DNA from: Flagellimonas aequoris | GTDB lineage: Bacteria; Bacteroidota; Bacteroidia; Flavobacteriales; Flavobacteriaceae | DNA length: 64,000 nt | Assembly (NCBI RefSeq): GCF_003584165.1 | Contig: NZ_QXFJ01000009.1 | Coordinates: 1-64,000, forward strand | Direction of reading: 5' to 3' | In this document: positions 44,804-54,813 of the stretch, piece after piece | Layout of the letters: every line of letters begins with the position of its first letter | How positions within the stretch are numbered: the first letter of the stretch is position 1 | The notes under the pieces: model-generated | The model's database searches: none | What the model was told of the DNA's origin: nothing | Seen by the model: only the letters and a program-made list of their open reading frames with translations | Made by a program: the position numbers and the translations under genes

Positions 44804-45526
44804 ATGGAGAAAAGAACTTTGACCTGTATCGCCGTTGATGATGAGCCAATGGCCCTCAAATTGATTGAGGGTTACATTGCCAAGACCCCTTTCTTAGAAC
44901 TGAAAAGTTCCTTTTCCAATGCCATTGCCGCGCTGGAATATTTCAACCAAAACCCTGTTGACCTCATGTTTTTGGATATACAAATGCCCGATTTAAGTGG
45001 TATGGAACTCTCCAAGATTATCAAGGAGAAGGCTAAAGTGATCTTTACTACGGCTTTTGACCAATATGCTTTGGAAGGTTTTCGAGTGGATGCGGTGGAT
45101 TATTTGTTGAAACCTTTTGACTATGCCGAGTTTTTAGTGGCTGCCCAAAAGGCCCACGACCGTATTGCCATTTCAAAACCAAACCCGGGAACTATAACCA
45201 ATAAGGAGTTTCTGTTTGTGAAATCGGGCTACAAACAATTGAAAATTGCCTTGGATCAAGTACTTTATTTTGAGGGATTGAAGGATTATGTCAAAATATG
45301 GGTCAAGGGAAACCCTAGTCCCATTCTTACCTTGATGACCCTAAAATCTTTGGAAGAAGAGCTCCCTGCCAACCGATTTATGCGAGTGAACCGATCATTC
45401 ATTGTTGCCTTGCCCCACATTGAGGAAGTGGAACGAAACCTCATCACCATCAACAATAACCAAATCACCGTTTCTGAGCAGCATAAGGAGAAGTTCTTGG
45501 AATACGTGCAGAACAATTCACTTTAA
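44804..45526 (+). CDS. LytTR-family response regulator
   Basis: A 240-residue cytoplasmic regulator: receiver domain with Asp58 (MFLDIQMPDLSG) as phospho-acceptor, Lys in LLKPFDYAEF, and a C-terminal LytTR DNA-binding domain (DYVKIWVKGNPSPILTLMTLKSLEEELPANRFMRVNRSFIVAL). It acts with the kinase just upstream; likely targets include the operon it sits in. The LytTR binding site was not identified. Confidence 0.94.
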   Translation: MEKRTLTCIAVDDEPMALKLIEGYIAKTPFLELKSSFSNAIAALEYFNQNPVDLMFLDIQMPDLSGMELSKIIKEKAKVIFTTAFDQYALEGFRVDAVDYLLKPFDYAEFLVAAQKAHDRIAISKPNPGTITNKEFLFVKSGYKQLKIALDQVLYFEGLKDYVKIWVKGNPSPILTLMTLKSLEEELPANRFMRVNRSFIVALPHIEEVERNLITINNNQITVSEQHKEKFLEYVQNNSL

Positions 45527-45655
45527 TGGTACTTCCACTTCTTTTTGTAACGGTCCCGAAAACATGATCCCATTTTTATAAAAAATTATCCGCAAGGGTG
45601 ATGACATTTCATGATGATTTCGATATGGGTATATAACCTGTATCTAAAGTCCATT

Positions 45656-46846
45656 ATGAAAACACTATTCTTTACTTTCATTTGCCTTGTCCTAGCCTGC
45701 AAGGAAAATCCCCAAGACCCCTATGGTTCCACCAATGATGATCGCCTAGACGAGGAAAGCGCATGGAACGATAACACCACTGATCAAAAAGAACCCTTTT
45801 TCCAAACCAGTCGAAAAAAAACGCATCAATTGCGGGATGCCCGTACCGGAATGGTGGTGCAAAGCACTGAATATCCTTCTAACTGGAAAGTGATTTCCAA
45901 ACCGATTTACACCCTTGATCAAAAAATACCAGACTTTCTCGTACAAATTGAAGGACCCAATCACTTAAAAACCTTCAACACGCCCACCAATTTCCACGTA
46001 TCCTATCAAAGCCAACAATTGACCCAGATGATGTCTCAATATGGTATGGCATCCTTGATCCGACCCATGGTGGGCAACCAGCAGCTTTTTAAGGAAGATG
46101 TGGAACCCCGAATGCAGAATAGCGGCTACTCCTTTGTACGTCAACGCCCAATGCCGGAAGACGAAGCCTATGTGCGCCAAAAAATGCAGGAGAACGGATT
46201 CGGACAAGGCTATTTGGAGTACACCGCCACGGAATGGAAGAATCAAAACGGCCAGAAAGCTTTGGCCCGCATCATAAAAATAGCCATACAACAACCCCTC
46301 ATGAACAATGAGATGATGACCATGTGGCTCTATACCACGGATTATGTTTTTGTGGATGAAGGGCAGTTTGAAGCGACCCTTGACCAACTCCATAAATCGA
46401 CCGTGAACACCCAAGAAAACCCCCAATGGAAACAATATTTAGCGCAATTGAACCAACAAAGGGCCATGGAGAACCAGCGAAAAATGCAAATCGCCTCACA
46501 ACAGCACCAACAACGCATGAATGCCAGATGGGCGGCTTTTAATGCGCACCAAGAGAATATGAGAGCCATTTCAGCGGCCCAGGATGCCAACCATGCCTCG
46601 TTCATGAACCGGAATTTTGGAGCCGGTAGTGATACGGGCCAACGCCAGTTCCTGAACACAATCAACGAACAGGAGACGGTTTATAATCCCCTTACCGGAA
46701 ACAACTACCAAGTAAATGCAGGATCTACGGAATACTGGATGGACAGTGATGGCAACTACATCCAAAACAATGACCTCTTTTACACCCCTAATGGCGATAT
46801 CAACCTCAACAACAGGGAATGGGTAAAAGTGGGCAATGCCTATTGA
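45656..46846 (+). CDS. Lipoprotein of unknown function with Gln/Met-rich coil
   Basis: A 396-residue lipoprotein from ATG 45656 (MKTLFFTFICLVLAC lipobox), chosen over the longer frame at 45611 because it supplies the signal. After an acidic region, residues near 60-270 are a globular part; 280-340 is a Gln/Met/Asn-rich helix (QQHQQRMNARWAAFNAHQ), and the C-terminus has YNPLTGNNYQVNAGSTEYW and YIQNNDLFYTPNGD, similar to short blocks in other Bacteroidota secreted proteins. No enzyme motif is seen. Confidence 0.7.
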   Translation: MKTLFFTFICLVLACKENPQDPYGSTNDDRLDEESAWNDNTTDQKEPFFQTSRKKTHQLRDARTGMVVQSTEYPSNWKVISKPIYTLDQKIPDFLVQIEGPNHLKTFNTPTNFHVSYQSQQLTQMMSQYGMASLIRPMVGNQQLFKEDVEPRMQNSGYSFVRQRPMPEDEAYVRQKMQENGFGQGYLEYTATEWKNQNGQKALARIIKIAIQQPLMNNEMMTMWLYTTDYVFVDEGQFEATLDQLHKSTVNTQENPQWKQYLAQLNQQRAMENQRKMQIASQQHQQRMNARWAAFNAHQENMRAISAAQDANHASFMNRNFGAGSDTGQRQFLNTINEQETVYNPLTGNNYQVNAGSTEYWMDSDGNYIQNNDLFYTPNGDINLNNREWVKVGNAY

Positions 46847-46895
46847 TGACATTTTTAATGAATTACGATATATAAAAAACCAAAATACCGAACAC

Positions 46896-49430
46896 ATGAA
46901 AAACACATGCAAATTCCTGTTCCTTACCCTGTTGCTCTGTATGACAATGGGATGCAGTTCCAAAGATGACATCACCATTCCACCTGACGACGATACGTCA
47001 CAAACAGATGATGATGACAATGGCTCCAGTAGTTCTTTAACCTATGAGCTGATTGATATTCAGATAGACCTACCAGATGGCATGAATCTGGATATTTCAA
47101 ACACTTACGTAGAATCCCTGTTGAGTGAATACGAAATTAAATCAGATTATACGGCCAGCATCAATGTCCTAAAGGACAAAAAAAGTCTGGTCTATTTAAG
47201 AAACACTGATGGTGAAATCATTCTCATGGGGTTCATTTCCAAAGAACATCCTATATTGGACGCCCGATCAACTCTTGATGCTTCCCTCTTTTTTCGACTT
47301 GGAACTGTGTTCAGACTACCTGAGATAAAGGAAAAATTCCTAAACGAATTCAGGGACCTGACCGAAATCGAACCCTTTGTCTCTGAATTGGAGGAAATGT
47401 ACAAAACAGATGCCCTGGTCTTAAAGTCGGATACTTTCAAAAGCTGGCTAAACGATGTAGCCGGTAAGTTAGTGGATAACAAAAAAGTAATCGACATACA
47501 AGACAAAGTCCTTATAGCCAACAACAGTATCAAAAGCGGCATTAAGGTGGCACAGAATAGCGGCAATGTTCTCAGTGTGGATGTCACCAATTATTACCGC
47601 AGGCGGGCACGTGCCTTTTTCTATAAAGTGGCCGTGAAAAAAAACGGGGAATTTGAGACACTGTTGGATTTGGATCAAGTAATCACAAGTCATGAAACCT
47701 CCCTTGAACCGAATATTGAACTGGATGTTTCGCCAGTAACCGGCATAACTTCCATTCAAGGGGGCACCATTGATGTGATCATAGGCAATGGCTCGGATGT
47801 TGGGTTCAAAACCAGTGGTCCCACAGAACTGGAGCTTTTAGATAATGATGAAGCCTCAAAATATATAATAAGGGTATTGGGGCCCGGCCGAAAAAGTACC
47901 CTTATCCATACCAAGGAGGAAGGTGACGCCTTGTTACAAATGCAGTTGGAAACCTTTCTTCTCGATTTTCTGGTTCCCTCCGTTACGACCATGCTCGGTA
48001 TTGGCGATATCGCCGATACTTATATTGGCTTCCTGGATATAGACACAGGCAAAGAGCTGTTGAATGCTGCATTGGCATCTACCCCAGGAGCCCTCGACGC
48101 CCTTGACGACGGAAACTTAGTTACTGCCGTGTACGAGTTTGGAAAAGCTCTTATTGGCAATGCTGTGGGTACTGAAAAGTTTTTTGAAGTAGTTTTCGTA
48201 AAACCGTTGAAATCGATGGGCATGTATACAACAGTCGAAGACTTGAAGGGAAAATTGGCCGCTCCCCTAACGTTCACCAATGCCCTTCTTACAAGTTTTG
48301 ACGGCTATCGTATTATCGACGATATTTATAGATCCTCCCAACTCGAACGATACGAATCCACTGTAACCCGCAGCAAAGTGCGTATCTCCCCATATGAAAA
48401 GGGCATCGTACTTGGCGAACAAGTCGAATATGAGGCGACTTCTCCGGATATTGATGAGACCACAACCGGCAATTACTATTATAAATGGAGGACCACTGCG
48501 ATATATGGTGAATTAACAGAAAATTATGGCGCAAAGCAAATCACATATAAAAGCAACCCTGACTATGGAACATTGCCCCAAAATGCCCATGACAGTATTT
48601 ATGTGGATATCTACCAAAAAGGGGAAGGGGGGCTTCTCGGCTCTCTTGTTGGAAAAGATTCGACCATAGTGAACATTAGTCCCACAAAATACAAGATCCG
48701 GCCCGATGGGATTACCATTGATGGCGATTCAAAACTAACCCTAAGGGTTGTAGACCCTGATAATGTACCTATTGCCAATAGTGACAGCCTGTACTATAAA
48801 ATCGTTTGGCAAACACAAGGAAATTACGGGAAACTCAATGGAACTGACATAAGCCTTACCACATATGTAAAAGACGGATCCTCTGTATACTATGAAACTT
48901 TTGACCAGGAAACTGCGAGTGCCGCCGAATTAGTTTCGGCCAAAATTTATTCCAGCACTTCAGACCTATTTAACGGGGATGATTCAGAATTGACATTAGT
49001 TGATGAAATTGAAGCCACTATAAATATAGAAAACAGGGATGATGTCCTCATCTATTACACAAAAGTAGGTTTCGACAAACAAGACTCTCCATTGACAGGG
49101 TTTCCGGATTATACCCATTGGGAGTATTGGAGTGAGTGGAAATGGAACTCATCCGAAGCGGTCATTCCCGATGGATATGAAGTGCAGCAGGTAAGTATGA
49201 GGATCATAGAGCGGATTCCCGATCTAAACCCTTCGTGTTCTTATACCTCCAATACTTGGAGCTTGGAGCCCGGGGAATCCATGGAGCCTACCTATACGGT
49301 ATACTGTGGTGGATCGGGATTCAATGTGGGGCCCGATCTCAATCAGGGAACATTGGCTTATATGGAAAGCCTATATGGCTCTGTTAAAGGCTATGCAAAG
49401 GTCACCGTGTACTTAAGGGTAAAAAATTGA
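46896..49430 (+). CDS. Large lipoprotein of unknown function
   Basis: An 844-residue lipoprotein from ATG 46896 (MKNTCKFLFLTLLLCMTMGC), with a very acidic Asp-rich linker after the lipobox. Residues about 70-420 look mostly helical, with a long central stretch rich in Leu and Thr, and about 500-844 is beta-rich (Tyr/Thr/Asp repeats with YEATSPDIDETTTGNYYYKW). Two conserved cysteines (PSCSYTSNTW, VYCGGSG) lie near the end. No family recognised. It precedes the sigma/CHAT cassette and may be its substrate or part of its regulon, but that is guesswork. Confidence 0.7.
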   Translation: MKNTCKFLFLTLLLCMTMGCSSKDDITIPPDDDTSQTDDDDNGSSSSLTYELIDIQIDLPDGMNLDISNTYVESLLSEYEIKSDYTASINVLKDKKSLVYLRNTDGEIILMGFISKEHPILDARSTLDASLFFRLGTVFRLPEIKEKFLNEFRDLTEIEPFVSELEEMYKTDALVLKSDTFKSWLNDVAGKLVDNKKVIDIQDKVLIANNSIKSGIKVAQNSGNVLSVDVTNYYRRRARAFFYKVAVKKNGEFETLLDLDQVITSHETSLEPNIELDVSPVTGITSIQGGTIDVIIGNGSDVGFKTSGPTELELLDNDEASKYIIRVLGPGRKSTLIHTKEEGDALLQMQLETFLLDFLVPSVTTMLGIGDIADTYIGFLDIDTGKELLNAALASTPGALDALDDGNLVTAVYEFGKALIGNAVGTEKFFEVVFVKPLKSMGMYTTVEDLKGKLAAPLTFTNALLTSFDGYRIIDDIYRSSQLERYESTVTRSKVRISPYEKGIVLGEQVEYEATSPDIDETTTGNYYYKWRTTAIYGELTENYGAKQITYKSNPDYGTLPQNAHDSIYVDIYQKGEGGLLGSLVGKDSTIVNISPTKYKIRPDGITIDGDSKLTLRVVDPDNVPIANSDSLYYKIVWQTQGNYGKLNGTDISLTTYVKDGSSVYYETFDQETASAAELVSAKIYSSTSDLFNGDDSELTLVDEIEATINIENRDDVLIYYTKVGFDKQDSPLTGFPDYTHWEYWSEWKWNSSEAVIPDGYEVQQVSMRIIERIPDLNPSCSYTSNTWSLEPGESMEPTYTVYCGGSGFNVGPDLNQGTLAYMESLYGSVKGYAKVTVYLRVKN

Positions 49431-49474
49431 AACCATAACGATCAAATGACAGATGAGCTAGTAATTTTTTATAA

Positions 49475-49507
49475 ATTCCCCATGCTTTCCAACAAAGTAT
49501 GGGGAAT
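49475..49507 (+). promoter_or_regulatory. Hairpin covering the sigma-factor start codon
   Basis: A 14-pair stem with one G-U pair: 5' arm 49475-49488 (ATTCCCCATGCTTT), loop CCAAC, 3' arm 49494-49507 containing ATG 49499-49501. In the mRNA the ATG would be buried. It could act as a translation control element for the sigma factor or as an imperfect terminator for the gene before, though no T run follows. Confidence 0.5.
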
Positions 49508-50074
49508 ACACACCAAAAGGTAGACAGAACGGTCAATGGTTTCAGAAAGAACGACTCGGAAACGATGCGGGCTACCTACCAAGAGGTGTACCCAAAAGTA
49601 CGCGCCCATATACTAAAGAACAATGGCAGTGAAGATCAGGCCAAGGATATTTTCCAGGAGGCATTTATGGCCTGTTGGAGGAATATCAAAGATGGTAAGT
49701 TTTTGGAAGGAAATGTGTCCGGATACCTCTTTACCATTGCCAAGAACAAATGGACCGATTTTTTACGGTCATCGGATTATAAAAAAACCATCAACACGGA
49801 TTCACAATCCTTTTTAACCGTGGTACAAGATGACCCCATACCCAAGGAAGACATCCTTGAGGAAGAACAGAACAGAAGTGCCATGCAAACCGCTTTGTCC
49901 CAATTGGGGGAAAATTGCAAGTCCCTCCTCAAGATGTTTTACTTTGAAAGGAGGTCCATGGAAGAAATCTCAAAAGAGATGGGAATGGCTCCCAGTTCAG
50001 CACGCAACCAAAAATACCGTTGCATGGAAAAACTGAGAAGCCTAAGTCTACAAATCAAGAACAATGAACGATAG
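49499..50074 (+). CDS. ECF-type RNA polymerase sigma factor
   Basis: A 191-residue sigma-70 family protein with regions 2 and 4. Region 2 is at about 22-95 (DQAKDIFQEAFMACWRNI; SGYLFTIAKNKWTDFLR), and region 4 has the HTH with FYFERRSMEEISKEMGMAPSSARNQKYRCMEKL at about 145-180. Such factors direct polymerase to a small regulon and are held by an anti-sigma partner. The next gene, overlapping by 11 bases, codes a TPR membrane protein that may be that partner. Start ATG at 49499 sits in a strong hairpin; a Met 20 codons on would cut into region 2. Confidence 0.93.
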   Translation: MGNTHQKVDRTVNGFRKNDSETMRATYQEVYPKVRAHILKNNGSEDQAKDIFQEAFMACWRNIKDGKFLEGNVSGYLFTIAKNKWTDFLRSSDYKKTINTDSQSFLTVVQDDPIPKEDILEEEQNRSAMQTALSQLGENCKSLLKMFYFERRSMEEISKEMGMAPSSARNQKYRCMEKLRSLSLQIKNNER

Positions 50075-50792
50075 CTCATACATATCACAAGAACACCAAG
50101 AAACCTTTGAAAGGTATCTGATGGACCAAATGGGCGATCAAGAACGTTCCCGGTTTTTGGAAAATTTGGAGCAAGATGCCCAATTGATGCATCAATTCAA
50201 GGAATTCAAGGCCTTGTTCCATAGCGTTGAGGAGACTGCGCTTCGCGAGAGTATGGAATCCTTTCATTCCGAATTGGAATCCCCATCCGAAAAAATAACG
50301 AAAGGCCGCGATTTTCCCATCTATAAAATTGCCGCAGTCATTACTGTTTTGGTAGCCATGGGTCTATGGTTCCTCTACCAGAAAGACCCCAATGAAAAAC
50401 TCTACCAAGAATATTTTACTGCGGACCCAGGGCTACCCACGGTCATGGGCAATAGCAGCAACTATGCTTTTTACGAAGCTATGGTGGATTATAAACAGGG
50501 CCATTACAAAACCGCCATCAGCAAATGGCAACAGTTATGGGCAGCGAAAAAGGACAACGACACCCTTAATTATTTTTTAGGTTCCGCGTATTTGGCAGAC
50601 GGGGAGGCAACCAAGGCCATTTCCTTTTTTGATCGTGTTGTGGAAAACGAGCAAGCCTCTTTTAAAAATGAAGCTGCTTTTTACCAAGGACTTGCCCATT
50701 TAAAAAATGGCGATCCACAAGCGGCATTAAAAAGTCTTGAAAAAGCCCAAGATGAAAAAAGTCGGGAATTGATAAAAAAACTTAAGAACTGA
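50064..50792 (+). CDS. Membrane-anchored TPR protein, likely anti-sigma or transducer
   Basis: A 242-residue protein with a cytoplasmic N-terminal segment of about 85 residues, one transmembrane helix (IAAVITVLVAMGLWFLY, about 90-106) and a periplasmic TPR-like C-terminus (YKTAISKWQQLWAAKKDNDTLNYFLGSAYLADGEATKAISFF). The N-terminal part (FERYLMDQMGDQERSRFLENLEQDAQL) resembles anti-sigma N-termini, which bind the sigma factor. It overlaps the sigma gene by 11 bases and is six bases before the CHAT gene. The arrangement is like a sigma/anti-sigma pair with a periplasmic protein-binding domain. Confidence 0.75.
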   Translation: MNDSSYISQEHQETFERYLMDQMGDQERSRFLENLEQDAQLMHQFKEFKALFHSVEETALRESMESFHSELESPSEKITKGRDFPIYKIAAVITVLVAMGLWFLYQKDPNEKLYQEYFTADPGLPTVMGNSSNYAFYEAMVDYKQGHYKTAISKWQQLWAAKKDNDTLNYFLGSAYLADGEATKAISFFDRVVENEQASFKNEAAFYQGLAHLKNGDPQAALKSLEKAQDEKSRELIKKLKN

Positions 50793-50798
50793 TCGGTT

Positions 50799-53700
50799 AT
50801 GTACAAGGGCCTATCACATTTCTATCTGATGTTTGCCCTTTTGTTGCAGACATCGATGTTTTCCCAACAACATCCCGCCTTAAAAAAACTGGATAGCCTC
50901 ATATCCATTGATGCCTTTCAGGAAGCTCAAGCCCTTATTGTACAAGAAATCGGGAAAGATCCAAAAAATACCCAATTGAATTTGGGGAAATTAGTCTACC
51001 CCCTTGCCAAAACCGAATTCCTGCAAGACCGCCGAACCAGCTTTCCAAAGGCGCAAAAACTTTTGAAAGACCTGGAGAGTGGTCATCAACCGGATTCCGT
51101 TCGTTTTGACGCCCTCATGGGTATGGGCCTTGCCCAAATAGACCAAGGAAGTGTGATCCAAGCCAATGAAACGGTCCTTCGGGCCAACACCATTGCCACG
51201 GCCATGCAGGATCCGCAAAGAAAACTTACATCGGAATACTATTTGGGTGAGATTGGTTTAAAGTTGGGGGATTTTGACCAACTCATGGACCGGACCGAAA
51301 AGGCGCTCCGAGTGATGAACGACCATCCAAAATCCAGATTCCGATTGGCCCCAAGAGTCTTGAATTACAAAGCATCACTCATGCATTTTATGGGAATACC
51401 CGATAGTGTCAACTATTATTTTGAAAAAGCCATCAAAAGCATTGACACCGACGATGAAGACCCCGAATATCGATATTACCTTCCGAGTGTGATCTACGGC
51501 AACTGGACTTTGGCCAAACAAACGGCTGGAGACTATCAGGCAGCCATGGAATTTACCCTAAAGTGCATTTCCAGTTACAACACCTTCCTACAAAAGACAC
51601 ACAATCACCCCCTAACCGAAAAGGTTCAGGGCAATCTTTCCATTGCCTATAGGAACCTGGGTAGCCTTTACAACGATTTGGGTGACAAGGAAAAGGCGAT
51701 TCAAGTGGCCACATTGGGTTACCATCATGCCAAAAAATACTTTCTTCCCAACACCGTACAATATTTCAGTGCAGTGCTGATGATGGGGGAAGCCTACCTT
51801 TATGGGGAAAATCCTGAAAAGGCAAGAAAATACCTGGAGGAGGCCAAGGCATTATTGCAGACCATCCCCGGGGACAATTGGCTGTATGCAGCAAACCTGT
51901 ATTCGGTTTTGGGCGATCTTGAAAAAAAGGACGGGAGTATATCCCAGGCCATCACCTACTACCAAAAGACTTTGGAGGCGTATGAAAGCAGTAGTCCTGA
52001 CGCGTTCAGTCAAAATGTGGTCTATGCCCAGTTCAACTTGGCCCAGTCCTTTGCCGATAATCATCAGTTCGAAAAGGCCGAAAATCTGATTGACGAAACC
52101 TATGCCGAAACGGCAAAAATATATGGTACAGAAAGTTTTTTGGCCAAAACGGCACTGCTCACCAAAATTCGGATTTCTTATTTGAAAGGGGATTTTGAGA
52201 AGACTGTTCAACTATGCGAACAATTATTACCTTCCCAAGAAAACGAAACAGAAGGTCAGGAACGGCTTTACCAATGGGGGGATCGCGCCGAGATTTTATT
52301 GTATTTGGCAAAATCCAAATTCCAACTATTACCCCATTCCTTGAAGAATCTCCAAGATTTGGCGCAAACCATAGATGGGGCAACAGCTTTTGTAGAGAAA
52401 CGAAAATCATTGGTCTCCTCCCAAGAAGATGTGGCCAGTCTCATCGAAAACAATAGGGAAATTTTCAATTTTGCCAAAAAAGTGTATCTGGCACTGTACC
52501 AACAGACCCATGACGACAAATATCTTGAAAAGGTCATGACCCTAAACGAATCTTCCATTTATAATCGGATCAGGGCCAGACTGAACCTTGCCAACAATGG
52601 CTTTTCCCCAGTTAAAATCTGGGAGAAGGAAAACCAGCTACGTGAACAGATCGATGCCTTTTTCAATCTTCAGGAAGATCAGACCCAGTTCAACGCGGCA
52701 AAATGGGACTCTCTTTCCACTGCGTGGCAAGACCATTTGACCTTGCTTCAACAAGAATATCCGGAATACTACAAGATGAGGTACGCTTCCATTTTGGAGC
52801 CCTTAAAAAACCTGAAAGAACAAGTACCCTCGAATACCACACTTGTTCGCTATTTTTCGGATGGGGAAGATGCCTATGCCTATGTGTACCATGGAGGTGA
52901 GGCAAGATTGACTCCTTTGGGAAATCTTAGAAACCTATGTATTTCCTCGATTTCAGATTACAGTATTCCCGAAAACGAACTGTTCGATTGTCTGCACCAA
53001 CTTTATGTAAAGCTGTGGAACCCTTTTGAAGAACAGGTAAAAACAGAAAATGTCATCATTTTTCCGGATGGTGAACTTTTTAATCTGAGCTTTGAACTGC
53101 TCACACCACAAAAAATAGGATCTCTAAAAGAATTGGCCACCAACAGCCTTTTGTCCAAACACAATATTTCATACAACTATAGCCTGTTCATGTTGGATCA
53201 ACAACAAAAGGTCCTGGAATTTGAAAAGAATTTCATTGCTTTTGTACCAGAGTTTGGTACACAAATGAAAAATGAATATGAAATGGCCATCGTGGACTCC
53301 CTTTACCTAGACAAGACTTATCTTACCTTATTGCCTCAACCCTTCAGCTATGATCTGGCCAAAAAATTCGAAAAAGTATTCCATGGTGATGCATTTCTCA
53401 ATGAAAAGGCGTCCAAGCAAGTGTTTTCCAAAATGGCCAAGGAACACAAAATCATCCATATTGCTACCCATGCCGAATCTAACAATATTAGCCCGGAACT
53501 TTCTCGTTTGGTCTTTGCCAAGAACACTTCGGATACGCTAGACATTAACGACAATTATCTCTACACCTATGAGATCTATAACGAGAACCTAAGTTCCAAT
53601 CTTGCCATATTAACAGCCTGCGAAACCGGCAAACCTACCTATCAACCTGGGGAGGGAATGATTTCCTTGGCCCATGCCTTCAACTATGCAGGCAGTGAAA

Positions 53701-54029
53701 GTATTTTGACCAGTTTGTGGCAGATCGATGAAAAATCCAGCGCGGAAATCCTGGCTTCCTTTTACGATTATCTTTCCAAAGGGAAACGCAAGGACGAAGC
53801 CATACGTTTGGCCAAGTTGGATTATTTGAAGCAATCCGAAGGCCGTACATTACACCCCCAATATTGGGCGGGTCTGGTGCTGATGGGCAACATTGCCCCT
53901 ATTGACCTGCACCAACCTATGCATTGGATGGTTTGGGTCATTTCAATAGTCGTGGTTTTGATTCTTGCCCTGACTTTCTTCCGCAAAAAGAAAACCCCCG
54001 CAAATACGGGGGCAAACTCAAACAACTAA
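50799..54029 (+). CDS. TPR-CHAT caspase-like peptidase, membrane-anchored
   Basis: A 1076-residue exported protein: signal peptide (LSHFYLMFALLLQTSMFSQ), many tetratricopeptide repeats (about 60-520), a helical linker and a C-terminal CHAT domain (about 650-1030) whose caspase-type dyad is His891 (HIATHAESN) and Cys941 (LTACETGK), followed by a transmembrane helix (WVISIVVVLILALTFF, about 1045-1062) and a basic tail. The protease domain therefore should lie in the periplasm, anchored at its end. CHAT proteases are activated by partner or TPR contact. It is the third gene of a sigma-TPR-CHAT cassette, so the protease may cut the TPR anti-sigma protein. Confidence 0.85.
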   Translation: MYKGLSHFYLMFALLLQTSMFSQQHPALKKLDSLISIDAFQEAQALIVQEIGKDPKNTQLNLGKLVYPLAKTEFLQDRRTSFPKAQKLLKDLESGHQPDSVRFDALMGMGLAQIDQGSVIQANETVLRANTIATAMQDPQRKLTSEYYLGEIGLKLGDFDQLMDRTEKALRVMNDHPKSRFRLAPRVLNYKASLMHFMGIPDSVNYYFEKAIKSIDTDDEDPEYRYYLPSVIYGNWTLAKQTAGDYQAAMEFTLKCISSYNTFLQKTHNHPLTEKVQGNLSIAYRNLGSLYNDLGDKEKAIQVATLGYHHAKKYFLPNTVQYFSAVLMMGEAYLYGENPEKARKYLEEAKALLQTIPGDNWLYAANLYSVLGDLEKKDGSISQAITYYQKTLEAYESSSPDAFSQNVVYAQFNLAQSFADNHQFEKAENLIDETYAETAKIYGTESFLAKTALLTKIRISYLKGDFEKTVQLCEQLLPSQENETEGQERLYQWGDRAEILLYLAKSKFQLLPHSLKNLQDLAQTIDGATAFVEKRKSLVSSQEDVASLIENNREIFNFAKKVYLALYQQTHDDKYLEKVMTLNESSIYNRIRARLNLANNGFSPVKIWEKENQLREQIDAFFNLQEDQTQFNAAKWDSLSTAWQDHLTLLQQEYPEYYKMRYASILEPLKNLKEQVPSNTTLVRYFSDGEDAYAYVYHGGEARLTPLGNLRNLCISSISDYSIPENELFDCLHQLYVKLWNPFEEQVKTENVIIFPDGELFNLSFELLTPQKIGSLKELATNSLLSKHNISYNYSLFMLDQQQKVLEFEKNFIAFVPEFGTQMKNEYEMAIVDSLYLDKTYLTLLPQPFSYDLAKKFEKVFHGDAFLNEKASKQVFSKMAKEHKIIHIATHAESNNISPELSRLVFAKNTSDTLDINDNYLYTYEIYNENLSSNLAILTACETGKPTYQPGEGMISLAHAFNYAGSESILTSLWQIDEKSSAEILASFYDYLSKGKRKDEAIRLAKLDYLKQSEGRTLHPQYWAGLVLMGNIAPIDLHQPMHWMVWVISIVVVLILALTFFRKKKTPANTGANSNN

Positions 54030-54045
54030 CTAACTTCGAGAAATC

Positions 54046-54813
54046 TTATCCCCCGGTATTGTTCGGAATATTGGGATTGTTATCATCGGGATCCTCATTG
54101 GCGGGAACACCATCCTTATCATTATCCACAAAGGTTCCGTCCCTTCCCACAAATAGCTGGAAGTTTATGGGGAAAAACGTATCCATGACCTGGGTTTCAT
54201 ATTCGCTTGTGGGTGCCGTGGTGACTGATATGGCCGAAAACGTACCCCCTGCCGCATATGTGGAGCGCACCCAGATTTGGGCAGTAATGCCATCAAAACG
54301 GAGCAATCGGGCCGTGAACTGTGAAGAGATACCTTCAAACGTATTATTTGCCGTGGTCGTGCACAGCACTTCTGGGGTACCGGAAAATCCGTAATGGGCA
54401 AAAATCCCATTGATCTCATTGGCGATGATACTTGTGGCAGATACCTGACCAGCGGCTTGGGTATTGGGAATCCAGCGGAATACCACCATATTATCATCAC
54501 GTACTAGGTTGACCCCAAGTGTAGCGGTTTGGGCATCGGTCACCTCAAAGGCGGTAAAACCTTTGGGGTAGGTAAATCCGATGAGGGGCTGCAAGCTGTG
54601 GATAAACTGTCCGCCCGGATTTTTGATGACAGGTACTTGGGCCAAAGGAGCGGGAATGGAATGGGCAAACTCCCAATAAATACCGGTGATCCCAGATACA
54701 TTGGCACAAAGACCTTGGGGCTCCGCACTGAGTTTCCCGTTATCGGAATCCGAACTACAGCCAAGGCAAAAAAGGAAAATACAAGTGGCAATTAAAGTTT
54801 GAATGGTTTTCAT
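54046..54813 (-). CDS. Lipoprotein with C-terminal acidic calcium-like motif
   Basis: A 255-residue lipoprotein (MKTIQTLIATCIFLFCLGC lipobox) of no recognised family. The end holds DNDKDGVPANEDPDDNNPN, an Asp/Asn-rich loop resembling thrombospondin type 3 calcium-binding repeats. The middle is mostly beta-strand. It faces the CHAT gene tail to tail, only 16 bases away. Confidence 0.75.
   Translation of the reverse strand: MKTIQTLIATCIFLFCLGCSSDSDNGKLSAEPQGLCANVSGITGIYWEFAHSIPAPLAQVPVIKNPGGQFIHSLQPLIGFTYPKGFTAFEVTDAQTATLGVNLVRDDNMVVFRWIPNTQAAGQVSATSIIANEINGIFAHYGFSGTPEVLCTTTANNTFEGISSQFTARLLRFDGITAQIWVRSTYAAGGTFSAISVTTAPTSEYETQVMDTFFPINFQLFVGRDGTFVDNDKDGVPANEDPDDNNPNIPNNTGG

Noticed and set aside
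53995-54012. CCCCCG / CGGGGG hairpin near the end of the CHAT gene
   Set aside because: No T run follows and it is within the coding frame, so it is not called as a terminator.
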